Assembly: GCF_003610405.1 (NCBI RefSeq)
Contig: NZ_RAQC01000002.1
Span: forward strand, 620,001 to 684,000
DNA: 64,000 bases
Direction: 5' to 3'
Source: Microbacterium sp. AG238
GTDB taxonomy: Bacteria > Actinomycetota > Actinomycetes > Actinomycetales > Microbacteriaceae
The translations under genes were made by a program, and so were the position numbers. Shown one piece after another: positions 50,746 to 60,393 of this stretch (position 1 is the first letter of the stretch; every line of letters starts with the position of its first letter). The notes beneath the pieces were generated by a model. It saw only the letters and a list, made by a program, of their open reading frames with translations, searched no databases and had not been told where the DNA came from.

Positions 50746-53700
50746 ATGCATTCGACCTCGACATCCTCGCTGCGTCTTCCCGAGCCGCCCGCGGACGAGC
50801 AGGTGACGCTCGATGACGGCGGCGTGGCCGTCTGGGAGCAGCCGCTCACGATTCCCACGTACGAGCCGGCGCCACCGGAGAAGCTTCCGATGTTCTTCGA
50901 CCGCCGGGTCTACCAGGGGTCGAGCGGACGGGTGTACCCGCTGCCCTTCACCGAGCGGATCGCCGCCGAGCCGCGCGACCGCGACTGGCGTGCCGTGCAC
51001 CTCGAGAACCGCTGGATCCGGCTGGTGCTCCTCCCCGAGCTCGGCGGCCGCATCCACATCGGCTACGACAAGACCGCCGACTACGACTTCTTCTACCGCA
51101 ACAACGTGATCAAGCCCGCCCTCGTCGGGCTCGCCGGTCCGTGGGTGTCGGGCGGCGTCGAGTTCAACTGGCCGCAGCACCACCGACCCGCCACCTTCCT
51201 GCCCATGGAGAGCTGGATCGAACACGAACCCGACGGGGCGGTCACGGTCTGGATGTCGGATCACGATCCCTTCGCGCGCATGCGCGGCACCCACGGCATC
51301 CGCCTGCGTCCCGACAGCTCGCTGATCGAGCTGCGCGCCCGGCTGCACAACCGCACCGAGGTGCCGCAGACGTTCCTCTGGTGGGCGAACGTCGCCGCGC
51401 GAGCGCACGAGGATTACCAGTCGTTCTTCCCGACCGACGTCCGGTACGTCGCCGATCACGCGCGTCGCGCCATCACAGCCTTCCCACGAGCCGACCGCCC
51501 CTACTACGGCGTCGACTACCCGGCTCGGGTCGATGCGGCCCACCCCGATGCCGACCGCATCGACTACTACGGCAACATCCCCGTGCCGACGTCGTACATG
51601 GTGGTCGAGACGCGGGACGACTTCTTCGGCGGCTACGACCACGCGGCCGGAGCGGGCTTCGTGCACTGGGCCGATCGCCGCATCGCGCCGGGCAAGAAGC
51701 AGTGGACGTGGGGCAACGCCCCCTTCGGCCACGCCTGGGACGACCAGCTGACCGACGGCGACGGCCCCTATGTCGAGCTGATGGCCGGTGTGTACACCGA
51801 CAACCAGCCCGACTTCTCGTACCTCGCGCCCGGCGAGGTCAAGACGTTCTCGCAGTTCTGGTTCCCGATCACCGGCATCGGCGCCGCGCATCAGGCCACG
51901 AGGGATGCCGCCGTCTCGGTGCGTCTCGAGGAGGGTCACGTGCACATCGGCGTCGCCGTCACCTCGGATGTCCCTCGGGCCCGCGTGCGCGTGACGGTCG
52001 GGGCCGACACGGAAGAGCGCGTCGTCGACCTCGGGCCGGGCCGCCCCTGGATCGACTCGGTGCCCTGCCCCCACGGGGTCGACGCCACCCGGATCGAGGT
52101 CGTCGTCCACGACGGCGATCGCGAACTCATCCGGTGGCGGCCGCGCTCGGATGACGACGGCGCGCCCGAGCCCGCCGTCGCGACCGAGCCGCCGCTGCCC
52201 GCAGACATCGCCTCAGCCGACGAGCTCTACCTCACGGGGGTTCACCTGGCGCAGTACCGCCATCCCACACGGCATCCCGAGCCCTACTGGGAAGAGGCGC
52301 TTCGCCGTGACCCGGGCGACGCGCGCTCGAACACCGCGCTCGGCGCCTCGGCCTACGCTCGCGGCGAGTACGACGTGGCTGCCGGATACCTGCGTGAGGC
52401 GATCGAGCGCCTCACGTTCCGCAACCCGAACCCCGCGGACGGCGAGGCGCACTACCGCCTCGGACTCGTCGAGACGCGCCGGGGCCACGACGCTGGTGCC
52501 TACGACGCGTTCGCGAAGGCCGCCTGGGATGTGCGGTGGGCGCACCCCGCCAGCGTGCAGATGGGGTTGCTCGACGCGCGGGCGGGGCGCGACCTCGCCG
52601 CACTCGGCCGCCTCGACGACGCGCTGCGTCACGGGTTGGATGACCCGCTCGCGCGCAACGTCCGGGTGATCGTGCTGCGCCGTCTCGGGCGCGAGTCCGA
52701 AGCCGACGCTGAACTCGCGACGCTTGAGCAGAGCGATCGGCTCGACGTGTTCACCGCCTACCTCGCTCGCCGCGCCCTGCCGGACGACGGGCTCATGCTG
52801 CTCGATCTCGCGGGCGACCTCGCCCGCGCGGGGCAGCGAGACGACGCGCTCGCCGTCCTCGCCGCGGCGGCCGGGGCCTCGGCCACCGGCACCGGCGGCA
52901 TCGCTCCGGTCGCCGAGTACGAGCGGGCGCGGCTGCTCGACGAGGCAGGCGAGACGGATGCCGCCGCCGACGCTCGCCATCGCGCGCGGCGCGCACCCGC
53001 TGACTGGGTGTTTCCCGCGGGGCTCGACGCCCACGACGCCCTTGAAGCTGCCGTGGCCGCCGATCCGGCTGACGCGCGGGCGCGGGCGCTGCTCGGCATG
53101 TGGCTCTACGACCGCGGCCGCCGGACGGATGCGTTGGTGCAGTGGCGTGCGGCCCTCGACGACGCGACGCGCGATGGCGTGCTGCTGCGCAACGCCGCGC
53201 TGGCCACGGCGGAGGTCGAGGGCGATCTCGACGCCGCCGCCGCCCTGTACGACCGGGCCGTCGAGGTGAGCGACGACCCGCGCCTGTGGTTCGAGCTCGA
53301 CCAGCTCGCGCAGCGGCGCGGCATCTCGGCAGCGGCCCGGTTGGCGAGACTCGAGCCGTATCGAGACCGGCTCATCGTGCGCGATGACCTGCTCGTCACG
53401 GTGGCCGACCTGCTGACGACGACCGGGCGTGCCGCCGAGGCCCTCGACCTGCTCCTGAGCAGGCCGCTCCAGCCCTGGGAAGGCGGCGAGGGCGTCGCGA
53501 TCCGCGCGTTCGCCCGGGCATCGATCGCGCGCGCCGGCGAACTCGGACACGACGCCGCGCGCGCAGCGGCGCTGCTCGAACGAGCGCTCGACACGCCGCG
53601 CTCGCTCGGCGAGGCATGGCATCTGCTCGACAGTCGTGCGGCCCTCTGGCTGCGGCTCGGGCATTGCCGGGCGAGCCTGGGTGACGCGGCCGCGGCCGAC

Positions 53701-54045
53701 GACGCCTGGCGCACGGCGGCGACGGAAGCGGCGACCGCCGAGATCGACGCGGAATCGCTCGACGGCGCGCGGGCCGCCTGCGCCCGGGGAGACGAGGAAG
53801 CTGCCGCTGACCTGCGGTCACGCGTCGCGGCACGGGTGAGCGAGCTGCGCTCGGCTCCCGCGCGCGTCGACTACTTCGCGACGTCACTGCCCGAGACGCT
53901 GCTCTTCTCGCTCGATCCGGCCGAGGCGGCGCGGCGCCGTGCGGACGAGCTCGCGGCGGCCCTCGCTCGCTACGACGAGGAACACGCCGCGGCTCGCGCA
54001 GCCGGCCCGGCGACCGGATCGGCGAAGCGGCCGGTGAACGCATGA
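50746..54045 (+). CDS. DUF5107 protein with TPR-rich C-terminus
   Basis: 1,099 residues from ATG 50746 (GGAGG adjacent). Residues about 40-330 form the DUF5107 beta-sandwich: ENRWIRLVLLPELGGRIHIG, GVEFNWPQHHRPATFLPMES, and FGHAWDDQLTDGDGPYVELM. From about 490 onward come degenerate TPR-like helical repeats (PYWEEALRRDPGDARSNTAL GASAYARGEYDVAAGYLREA). No signal peptide. DUF5107 resembles aldose-epimerase/galactose-mutarotase-like folds, so carbohydrate binding or catalysis in the cytosol is inferred. Coupled to the dehydrogenase (ATGA overlap). Confidence 0.88.
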   Translation: MHSTSTSSLRLPEPPADEQVTLDDGGVAVWEQPLTIPTYEPAPPEKLPMFFDRRVYQGSSGRVYPLPFTERIAAEPRDRDWRAVHLENRWIRLVLLPELGGRIHIGYDKTADYDFFYRNNVIKPALVGLAGPWVSGGVEFNWPQHHRPATFLPMESWIEHEPDGAVTVWMSDHDPFARMRGTHGIRLRPDSSLIELRARLHNRTEVPQTFLWWANVAARAHEDYQSFFPTDVRYVADHARRAITAFPRADRPYYGVDYPARVDAAHPDADRIDYYGNIPVPTSYMVVETRDDFFGGYDHAAGAGFVHWADRRIAPGKKQWTWGNAPFGHAWDDQLTDGDGPYVELMAGVYTDNQPDFSYLAPGEVKTFSQFWFPITGIGAAHQATRDAAVSVRLEEGHVHIGVAVTSDVPRARVRVTVGADTEERVVDLGPGRPWIDSVPCPHGVDATRIEVVVHDGDRELIRWRPRSDDDGAPEPAVATEPPLPADIASADELYLTGVHLAQYRHPTRHPEPYWEEALRRDPGDARSNTALGASAYARGEYDVAAGYLREAIERLTFRNPNPADGEAHYRLGLVETRRGHDAGAYDAFAKAAWDVRWAHPASVQMGLLDARAGRDLAALGRLDDALRHGLDDPLARNVRVIVLRRLGRESEADAELATLEQSDRLDVFTAYLARRALPDDGLMLLDLAGDLARAGQRDDALAVLAAAAGASATGTGGIAPVAEYERARLLDEAGETDAAADARHRARRAPADWVFPAGLDAHDALEAAVAADPADARARALLGMWLYDRGRRTDALVQWRAALDDATRDGVLLRNAALATAEVEGDLDAAAALYDRAVEVSDDPRLWFELDQLAQRRGISAAARLARLEPYRDRLIVRDDLLVTVADLLTTTGRAAEALDLLLSRPLQPWEGGEGVAIRAFARASIARAGELGHDAARAAALLERALDTPRSLGEAWHLLDSRAALWLRLGHCRASLGDAAAADDAWRTAATEAATAEIDAESLDGARAACARGDEEAAADLRSRVAARVSELRSAPARVDYFATSLPETLLFSLDPAEAARRRADELAAALARYDEEHAAARAAGPATGSAKRPVNA

Positions 54046-55070
54046 TCGGCATCCCCGACCGCATGATGGCCAGCGTGCTGGTCTCGCCGGGCCGGCTCGA
54101 GGTCCGCGATGTCGCCCTGCCGGTGATGGAACCGGGCGACGTGCTCGTCGAGCTCACCGCCGTCGGGCTGTGCGGTTCGGACGTGCACTTCTTCGAGCAC
54201 GGCCGGGTGGGTGACCTCGTGGTGGAGAGCCCGCTCATCCTCGGTCACGAGGCCGCGGGAGTCATCGCTGCGGTCGCCTCGGCAGCCGACGAGCACCGGA
54301 TCGGCGAGCGCGTCGCGATCGATCCGCAGCGCCCCTGCCGGTGGTGTCCGGCATGCCGGGCCGGGCGCTCGAACCTCTGCGAGCGGATGCGGTTCCCTTC
54401 GGCGCCGCCCGAGAACGGCGCGTTCGCGCGATACCTGGCGGTGCCCGCGGATGCGGCGCACCCGTTGCCCGAGACGATGAGCGACGACGAGGGAGCGCTG
54501 CTCGAGCCCTTGTCGGTCGGTATCGCGGCGGTGCGCAAGGCCGGGGTGGTGCCGGGTTCGAGGGTGCTGGTCGCCGGGGCCGGACCCATCGGCATCCTGA
54601 CCGGTGCCGCGGCGCGAGCCTTCGGTGCCGCGGTGGTCGTCGTGGCCGACCCGGTGGCGGCTCGACGGGATGTCGCGCTCGCGCACGGAGCCACACGCGC
54701 GGTCGATCCCGCCGAGGTGGCCGAGCTCGACGGCCGTATGGACGCGTTCGTCGACGCTTCGGGTGCACGAGCGGCGATCGCCGCGGGCCTCCGGTCGCTC
54801 CGCGGCGCCGGGCGTGCCGTGCTCGTCGGCATGGGGTCCGCGACCGTCGACCTCGACCTGTTCCTGCTGCAGAGCCGTGAGCTCGTGGTCGAGGGGCTCT
54901 TCCGATACGTCGACACGTGGCCGCTCGCCATCGAGCTGGTCGCCTCGGGTGCGGTGCGGGTCGACGACCTCGTCACGGCGCGTGGTGGGCTCGACGACCT
55001 CGCGGGCTTCTTCGCGCGCAACTCCGACCCCGACACGATGAAGTTCCTCGTCGACCCCCGGGTGCGGTGA
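54042..55070 (+). CDS. zinc-dependent polyol dehydrogenase (MDR family)
   Basis: 342 residues. Catalytic zinc site: GLCGSDVHFFEHG and GHEAAG. The structural zinc lobe is CRWCPACRAGRSNLCERMRF, with four Cys. NAD-binding GAGPIG(I) (VLVAGAGPIGILTGAAARAF). Closest in layout to sorbitol/xylitol dehydrogenases, including LLEPLSVGIAAVRKAGV. It should oxidise a polyol or the ring hydroxyl of the imported sugar. Last gene of the DUF5107 arm, overlapping it by 4 nt. Confidence 0.9.
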   Translation: MIGIPDRMMASVLVSPGRLEVRDVALPVMEPGDVLVELTAVGLCGSDVHFFEHGRVGDLVVESPLILGHEAAGVIAAVASAADEHRIGERVAIDPQRPCRWCPACRAGRSNLCERMRFPSAPPENGAFARYLAVPADAAHPLPETMSDDEGALLEPLSVGIAAVRKAGVVPGSRVLVAGAGPIGILTGAAARAFGAAVVVVADPVAARRDVALAHGATRAVDPAEVAELDGRMDAFVDASGARAAIAAGLRSLRGAGRAVLVGMGSATVDLDLFLLQSRELVVEGLFRYVDTWPLAIELVASGAVRVDDLVTARGGLDDLAGFFARNSDPDTMKFLVDPRVR

Positions 55071-55097
55071 CGGTCGAGGGCTCCCGCGCCTGAGGGG

Positions 55098-55451
55098 TCA
55101 GCGCCCCTGGCGCTTCTTGTAGGGCTTGGGCTGGCCCTTCACGATGGGTGCGCGACCCGATCCCTTCGAGGCCTTCGCCTTGCCGCCGCCCGCTGCCTTC
55201 TGCCGGGGCGCGACCGCCGGCGCGGGTGCAGCCGCGACCTCGGCTCGCGCGTCGGCGAGCAGCAGGGTGCCCGCGGGCGTGAGTCGCGGCTTACCGCCGT
55301 CCTTGACGAACAGCGGCTGCCCGACCTCTTCTTCGAGCCGGTCGATCGACGAGTAGAGCACGGCGAGCGAGACGCCCAGGTGCTCGGCGGCCCGCGGGAA
55401 GTGCAGGGTATCGGCGACGGCGACGAAATGGACGAGGTCGCGGATCTTCAC
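55098..55451 (-). CDS. short LysR-type HTH protein with basic tail
   Basis: 117 residues from GTG 55451 (GGAAGGTGA 4 nt upstream), 4 nt after the ABC1 kinase stop; ATG 55466 is possible. The LysR winged helix covers about residues 1-60 (IRDLVHFVAVADTLHFPRAA, EHLGVSLAVLYSSIDRLEEE, VGQPLFVKDGG). Instead of the usual 230-residue effector domain it ends in a Lys/Gly/Ala-rich tail (KAAGGGKAKASKGSGRAPIV KGQPKPYKKRQGR). The stop is clean, so this looks like a stable short form rather than a truncation. Confidence 0.85.
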   Translation of the reverse strand: MKIRDLVHFVAVADTLHFPRAAEHLGVSLAVLYSSIDRLEEEVGQPLFVKDGGKPRLTPAGTLLLADARAEVAAAPAPAVAPRQKAAGGGKAKASKGSGRAPIVKGQPKPYKKRQGR

Positions 55452-55455
55452 AGGG

Positions 55456-57432
55456 TCACCTTCCATCGCGGCGGATGAGCGCCGAGCGTAGCGAACGCAG
55501 CAGCAGCAACAGGCCGCCGAGCCCGACCACACTACCCAGGAACGGGAACACCGACACCGAGTCGGTCAGCAGCGGGCCGTGCTGGACGACACCGAGCATG
55601 ACGCCGACGATCACGAGGGTGGCCCCCACGAGCGTCGTGGTGAAGCGCCCCGTCAGCGACTCGACCCACGACCGGTCGTCGGGCGATTCCAGCGCGCGCA
55701 ATCGCACCGTGAGCCGGCCCGACTCGAGATCGTTCAGGATCCCGTCGACCCGGCGGGGCAGCTCTCGCGCACGCTCGATCCCGAGCTGCACCTGCACCTG
55801 AGCGGTCATCGCCGCCGACCGCGGGTCGCCCATGTGCAGGGCGTACTGCGGCGCGCGCGAGAGGGCGCGCTTGATCATGTCGTAGTCGGGATCGAGTCGC
55901 CGCAGCGTTCCCTCGATGGCGCCGAGCGTGCGGAACCCGAGCAGCAGACCGGGCGGGAGTGCGAGTCGGTGGCGCCGGAGCACCTCGATCAGCGCGGTGA
56001 AGAGGTGCTGGTCGGAGTTGGAGTTGTGTAGTCGTGTGAGGATGACGCCGATGTCGTGCTGCAGCGCCCCGACGTCGAGCTCGGCGTCGGCGCGGGGCTT
56101 CACGAGCATCAGCACGGCATCCGTCGCGCCGGAGTCGTCCTCGTTGTGGAGCGCGACGAGCATCGGCAGCAGTAGCCGCCGCATGCTGCGTTCGATGATG
56201 CCGACCGAGCCGAAGTCGATGAGGGCGACGATGCCGTCGGGCTGGAGGATGAGATTGCCCGGGTGCAGGTCGGCATGGAAGACGCCCCGCAGGGCGATCT
56301 GCCCGACGATGACGTCGAGCACGGCGTCGGCGATGCGCGTGGCCTGCTCGGGATCCACGGCCCCCGGTGCGTCGCTTCCCGGCTCGGGCAGTCGGCTGAA
56401 CGGGATGCCCTGGACGTGCTCCATGACGATGAGCTGTTCCGTGCACAGGTCGGGATAGACGTCGGGTATCCGCACCGCGCGGGCATCGGCGGCCGTCATC
56501 GAGTCGCGCAGCATCTGCATGTTGCCCACCTCGACGCGGTAGTCGAGCTCTTCACGCAGGGCGACCGCGAACTGCGCGGCGAGGGCCGAGGCCCCGACAT
56601 CCTTCGCCCACGTCGTGCGCCGCTCGAGGTCGGCGGCCGCCCGCTCGATGATGTCGAGGTCAGTGGCGACCTGCGCGCGTGCCTTCGGGCGCTGGATCTT
56701 CACCACGACGGGGCGGCCGTCCTTCAGATGAGCGCTGTGGACCTGGCCGACGGATGCCGCCGCCAGCGGCGTCTCGTCGATGTCGGCGAAGACGAGCTCG
56801 ATCGGCCGGCCCAGCTGCTTCTCGATCGCCGCCTTCGCCTCGTGCCAGGGGATGGGGGTCGTGTCCATCTGCAGGGAGGCGAGCGCGCTGGTGATCTCGG
56901 CGGGGAGCAGGTCGTTGCGCGTGGAGAGGATCTGGCCGAGCTTGACGAAAGTGACGCCCGCGTCGTCGAGGGTGGCCGCGAGTGCCCGGGGCAGCTCGGC
57001 CCGCGCGGATTCGCTGCGCATCCCACCGAGACCGTGGCGCGAGGCGATCGCGACGATGCGGGCGTACCGCACCGCGCGTCGGCGCCGGTGCAGTGCCTCG
57101 CGCACGTAGGTGATGGGGCCGACCGGAGGGCGCGCCGGCCACATGAGCTCGAGCGTGATGAGGGCGATGAGGACGATCGCGAACAGCCAGGCCAGCACGA
57201 GGAACACGAAGCCGATGGCGACGGGCGCGTCGGTGAGCAGCCCGTTCTCCTGCAGCACGCCGGCGCCGCGCAGCACCCAGATGCCGAGCGGCCCGAAGAC
57301 GATGAAGACCACGAGCGAGACGAGCGGTCCGCGCACCCAGCCGACGCGGGCCTCGAGCGCTCGCTTGGCCAACCACGTCGCGGCGACGGAGAAGACCACC
57401 GCCGCGATGGTGAAGAGCAGCCACTCCGGCAT
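55456..57432 (-). CDS. ABC1/UbiB-like atypical kinase, membrane-bound
   Basis: 658 residues from ATG 57432 (GAGGGGG upstream). Three N-terminal membrane helices (LLFTIAAVVFSVAATWLA, GPLVSLVVFIVFGPLGIW, VAIGFVFLVLAWLFAIVLIA), then the UbiB-family kinase: KxGQ motif as FVKLGQILSTR, AAASVGQVHSAHL, Lys in PVVVKIQRP, catalytic loop FHADLHPGNL, IDFGSVG. Two helices at the C-terminus. Actinobacteria lack ubiquinone, so a role in other lipid or quinone handling is inferred. Coupled upstream of the short LysR gene. Confidence 0.92.
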   Translation of the reverse strand: MPEWLLFTIAAVVFSVAATWLAKRALEARVGWVRGPLVSLVVFIVFGPLGIWVLRGAGVLQENGLLTDAPVAIGFVFLVLAWLFAIVLIALITLELMWPARPPVGPITYVREALHRRRRAVRYARIVAIASRHGLGGMRSESARAELPRALAATLDDAGVTFVKLGQILSTRNDLLPAEITSALASLQMDTTPIPWHEAKAAIEKQLGRPIELVFADIDETPLAAASVGQVHSAHLKDGRPVVVKIQRPKARAQVATDLDIIERAAADLERRTTWAKDVGASALAAQFAVALREELDYRVEVGNMQMLRDSMTAADARAVRIPDVYPDLCTEQLIVMEHVQGIPFSRLPEPGSDAPGAVDPEQATRIADAVLDVIVGQIALRGVFHADLHPGNLILQPDGIVALIDFGSVGIIERSMRRLLLPMLVALHNEDDSGATDAVLMLVKPRADAELDVGALQHDIGVILTRLHNSNSDQHLFTALIEVLRRHRLALPPGLLLGFRTLGAIEGTLRRLDPDYDMIKRALSRAPQYALHMGDPRSAAMTAQVQVQLGIERARELPRRVDGILNDLESGRLTVRLRALESPDDRSWVESLTGRFTTTLVGATLVIVGVMLGVVQHGPLLTDSVSVFPFLGSVVGLGGLLLLLRSLRSALIRRDGR

Positions 57433-57535
57433 CGGTACCCCCTCGAGTCCGTCGACCTGCTTCGAGGCTAGGGCACCGGGCTCTGCCACGCCGGGCCGAT
57501 CATGCGATCTCGGCGGAGGCGGACTACCCTGAAGC

Positions 57536-59350
57536 GTGTCCACTTCTGCTGAACAGTCTGTATCCGAGTCCGTCGACGAGCCGCCCGTCATCACCTTCCG
57601 CGACCTCGGGCTGGGGGAGCAGGTGCTCAAGGCGCTCTCTGATGTGGGCTACGAGACACCGTCGGCGATCCAGGCCGCGACCATCCCGACGCTCCTCGAG
57701 GGACGCGACGTCGTGGGGCTCGCTCAGACCGGAACCGGCAAGACCGCGGCCTTCGCGCTGCCGATCCTCGACCGGCTCGACCTGACGCAGAAGACCCCGC
57801 AAGCCCTGGTGCTGGCACCCACGCGCGAGCTCGCCCTGCAGGTCTGCGAGGCGTTCGAGAAGTACGCGTCGCGCACGAAGGGCGTTCACGTGCTGCCCGT
57901 CTACGGCGGTCAGGGCTACGGCGTGCAGCTTTCGGCGCTGCGCCGCGGAGTCCACGTGATCGTCGGAACCCCCGGCCGCATCATGGACCACCTCGACAAA
58001 GGCACGCTCGACCTCTCGGAGCTGAAGTATCTCGTGCTCGACGAGGCCGACGAGATGCTGAAGATGGGCTTCGCCGAGGATGTCGAGACGATCCTCGCCG
58101 ACACCCCCGACACCAAGCAGGTCGCGCTGTTCTCGGCGACGATGCCGGCAGCGATCCGCCGGATGTCGAAGCAGTACCTCAACGATCCCGAAGAGATCAC
58201 CGTCGCCTCGAAGACGACGACCTCCTCGACGATCAGCCAGCGCTACCTGATCGTGTCGTACCAGCAGAAGATCGACGCGCTCACCCGCATCCTCGAGGTC
58301 GAGAACTTCGAGGCGATGATCGTCTTCGCCCGCACCAAGAGCGCGACCGAGGAGGTCGCCGAGAAGCTGCGCGCCCGCGGCTACTCGGCAGCCGCCATCA
58401 ACGGCGACGTCGCCCAGGTGCAGCGCGAGCGCACCGTCAACCAGCTGAAGTCGGGCAAGCTCGACATCCTGGTCGCCACGGATGTCGCGGCCCGAGGCCT
58501 CGACGTCGAGCGCATCTCGCACGTGGTGAACTTCGACATCTCGACCGACACCGAGTCGTACGTCCACCGCATCGGCCGCACCGGGCGTGCGGGCCGCACC
58601 GGAGACGCGATCAGCTTCGTGACCCCGCGCGAGCGCGGGCTCGTGGGCGCGATCGAGCGTGCGACCCGCCAGCCGCTGACGCAGATGCAGCTGCCGAGCG
58701 TCGACGAGGTCAACGTCACCCGCCTCTCGCGCTTCGACGACCGCATCACCGCGGCGCTGGAGGAGACGGAACGGCTCGAGCGCTTCCGCGACATCGTCGC
58801 CCACTACGTCCGTCACCATGACGTCCCCGAGGTCGACGTCGCCGCCGCGCTCGCCCTCGTCGCTCAGGGCGAGACCCCGTTGCTGCTCGAGCCCGACCCC
58901 GAGCCGCGTGCCCGAGCTCCGCGAGAGGACCGCGCCTCGCGCTCGTTCGACCGCGACGATCGTGACGGTCGCCCCGAGCGCCGTCCGCGCGCGAGCAACC
59001 CCAACATGACCACCTATCGCATCGCGGTGGGGAAGCGGCACCGTGTCGAGCCCCGCCAGATCGTCGGCGCGCTCGCGAACGAGGGCGGCCTCAGCCGCGG
59101 CGACTTCGGCGCCATTCAGATCCGCCCCGACTTCTCGCTCGTCGAGCTGCCGTCCGACATGCCGCAGTCGACGCTCGATCGGCTCGCCGACACCCGCATC
59201 TCGGGCAAGGCGATCGAGATCCGCGTCGACACGGGCGGCCCGAGCCGCAGCCCGCGCGGTCGATTCGATCGCGATGACCGCCCGCGTGACCGCGACCGCG
59301 ACGACCGTCCCGCGCGCAAGCCCCGCCACCGCTCGGATACCGGCGACTGA
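57536..59350 (+). CDS. deaD: DEAD-box RNA helicase, DeaD/CsdA type
   Basis: 604 residues from GTG 57536; TACCCT (57525-57530) ends 5 nt before it, so the mRNA may be leaderless. Motifs in order: Q motif (YETPSAIQAATIP), I AQTGTGKT, Ia PTRELALQ, Ib TPGRI, II DEAD, III SAT, IV IVFARTK, V TDVAARGLD, VI HRIGRTGRAGR. After about 490 an acidic/Arg-rich linker and then a DbpA-type RNA-binding domain (TYRIAVGKRHRVEPRQIVGA, FGAIQIRPDFSLVELPSD) and an RG/RD-rich tail. Remodels ribosomal and messenger RNA, often in the cold. Confidence 0.93.
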   Translation: MSTSAEQSVSESVDEPPVITFRDLGLGEQVLKALSDVGYETPSAIQAATIPTLLEGRDVVGLAQTGTGKTAAFALPILDRLDLTQKTPQALVLAPTRELALQVCEAFEKYASRTKGVHVLPVYGGQGYGVQLSALRRGVHVIVGTPGRIMDHLDKGTLDLSELKYLVLDEADEMLKMGFAEDVETILADTPDTKQVALFSATMPAAIRRMSKQYLNDPEEITVASKTTTSSTISQRYLIVSYQQKIDALTRILEVENFEAMIVFARTKSATEEVAEKLRARGYSAAAINGDVAQVQRERTVNQLKSGKLDILVATDVAARGLDVERISHVVNFDISTDTESYVHRIGRTGRAGRTGDAISFVTPRERGLVGAIERATRQPLTQMQLPSVDEVNVTRLSRFDDRITAALEETERLERFRDIVAHYVRHHDVPEVDVAAALALVAQGETPLLLEPDPEPRARAPREDRASRSFDRDDRDGRPERRPRASNPNMTTYRIAVGKRHRVEPRQIVGALANEGGLSRGDFGAIQIRPDFSLVELPSDMPQSTLDRLADTRISGKAIEIRVDTGGPSRSPRGRFDRDDRPRDRDRDDRPARKPRHRSDTGD

Positions 59351-59493
59351 CATCGCGGCGTCGCCCCGGGAGCTGAGCGCGTCTCGCACGCATCCGCTCT
59401 CGGGGCAAGCCCGGTTCGCGGCATCCGCTTCGCGTGCACAGTGGAGGTGTCCCGCAGGCGCGGGGCGTCACACGAGCCGATCGGAGAAGTGAC

Positions 59494-59628
59494 ATGAGCG
59501 CGGACCATCACGGACGAGACGACGAGCACCAGCACGAGGGCGACGACGCGGCATCCGCCGGTTCGGAGTCTCCCGAAGAGGGCGCCGAGGCCGAAGAGGC
59601 CGCGGAGGAGGCCCGAACCGATCGGTGA
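59494..59628 (+). CDS. small acidic protein
   Basis: 44 residues from ATG 59494 with GGAGAAGTGAC upstream; a longer frame from 59434 exists without a site. Composition is Asp/Glu/His/Ala-rich (HHGRDDEHQHEGDD, then EEGAEAEEAAEEA), probably disordered. No family known. It precedes the DUF1349 gene by 57 nt and may be a metal-buffering or stress peptide, which is speculation from composition. Confidence 0.5.
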   Translation: MSADHHGRDDEHQHEGDDAASAGSESPEEGAEAEEAAEEARTDR

Positions 59629-59685
59629 CGGCCACGTCGCCGTGACCGCCATCGGCGGTGCTCTGTTCCCGGGATACTGGGGAGC

Positions 59686-60312
59686 ATGAGCACCGCCGAC
59701 GTCGTCGTTCCCGCGTTCCCCGTTCCTCTCGTCCCGTCCGAGGCCTGGCCATGGGAGGTGCGCGAGGACGGCCTCGCCGTCACCGCGAAGCCGCACAGCG
59801 ACCTGTTCGTCGACCCCAGCGGAGCCGGCAGCACGGCGGCCGAGTCGATGATGAACGCCGTGAGCCTGACCGCGGTTCCGCCCGCAGGAGACTTCACGCT
59901 TCAGGCACGCGTCGGCGTCGACTTCGGGGCGACGTTCGACGCGGGGGTGCTGCTGATCTGGATCGACGAGCGCCGGTGGGCGAAACTCTGCTTCGAGGCC
60001 GCGCCCGCGGGCACGCCCATGGTGGTCTCCGTCGTCACCCGCGACGTCTCCGACGACGCCAACGCGTTCGACGTCGACGGCGACGCGGTGTGGCTGCGCC
60101 TCGCGCGCGTCGGACGCGTGTTCGCCTTCCACGCGTCGACCGACGGGGAGACGTGGTCGATGGTGCGAGCCTTCGCGCTGCCCCATGCAGGCGGCGACGA
60201 GGTCCGTGTCGGCTTCGAAGCGCAGAGCCCCACGGGCGATGGCTGTGACGTGCGGTTCTCCGACATCGTGTTCACCGAGCGCACGCTGGCCGATCTGCGC
60301 GACGGGTCCTGA
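59686..60312 (+). CDS. DUF1349 (YybT-like) beta-sandwich protein
   Basis: 208 residues. The DUF1349 pattern is a concanavalin-like jelly roll: DFTLQARVGVDFGATFDAGV LLIWIDERRWAKLCFE, then VWLRLARVGRVFAFHASTDG ETWSMVRAFALP, ending GCDVRFSDIVF. Cytoplasmic, no signal peptide. Family members bind or remodel carbohydrates, but no catalytic residues are established. A weak GGAG precedes the ATG. Confidence 0.85.
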   Translation: MSTADVVVPAFPVPLVPSEAWPWEVREDGLAVTAKPHSDLFVDPSGAGSTAAESMMNAVSLTAVPPAGDFTLQARVGVDFGATFDAGVLLIWIDERRWAKLCFEAAPAGTPMVVSVVTRDVSDDANAFDVDGDAVWLRLARVGRVFAFHASTDGETWSMVRAFALPHAGGDEVRVGFEAQSPTGDGCDVRFSDIVFTERTLADLRDGS

Positions 60313-60393
60313 GAGCCGCCGCGCGAATAGCGGCTGCGGCGGACGAGCGCAACGGGGTACGGCATCCGTGCCGCGCGGATCGATCCTGCGACG

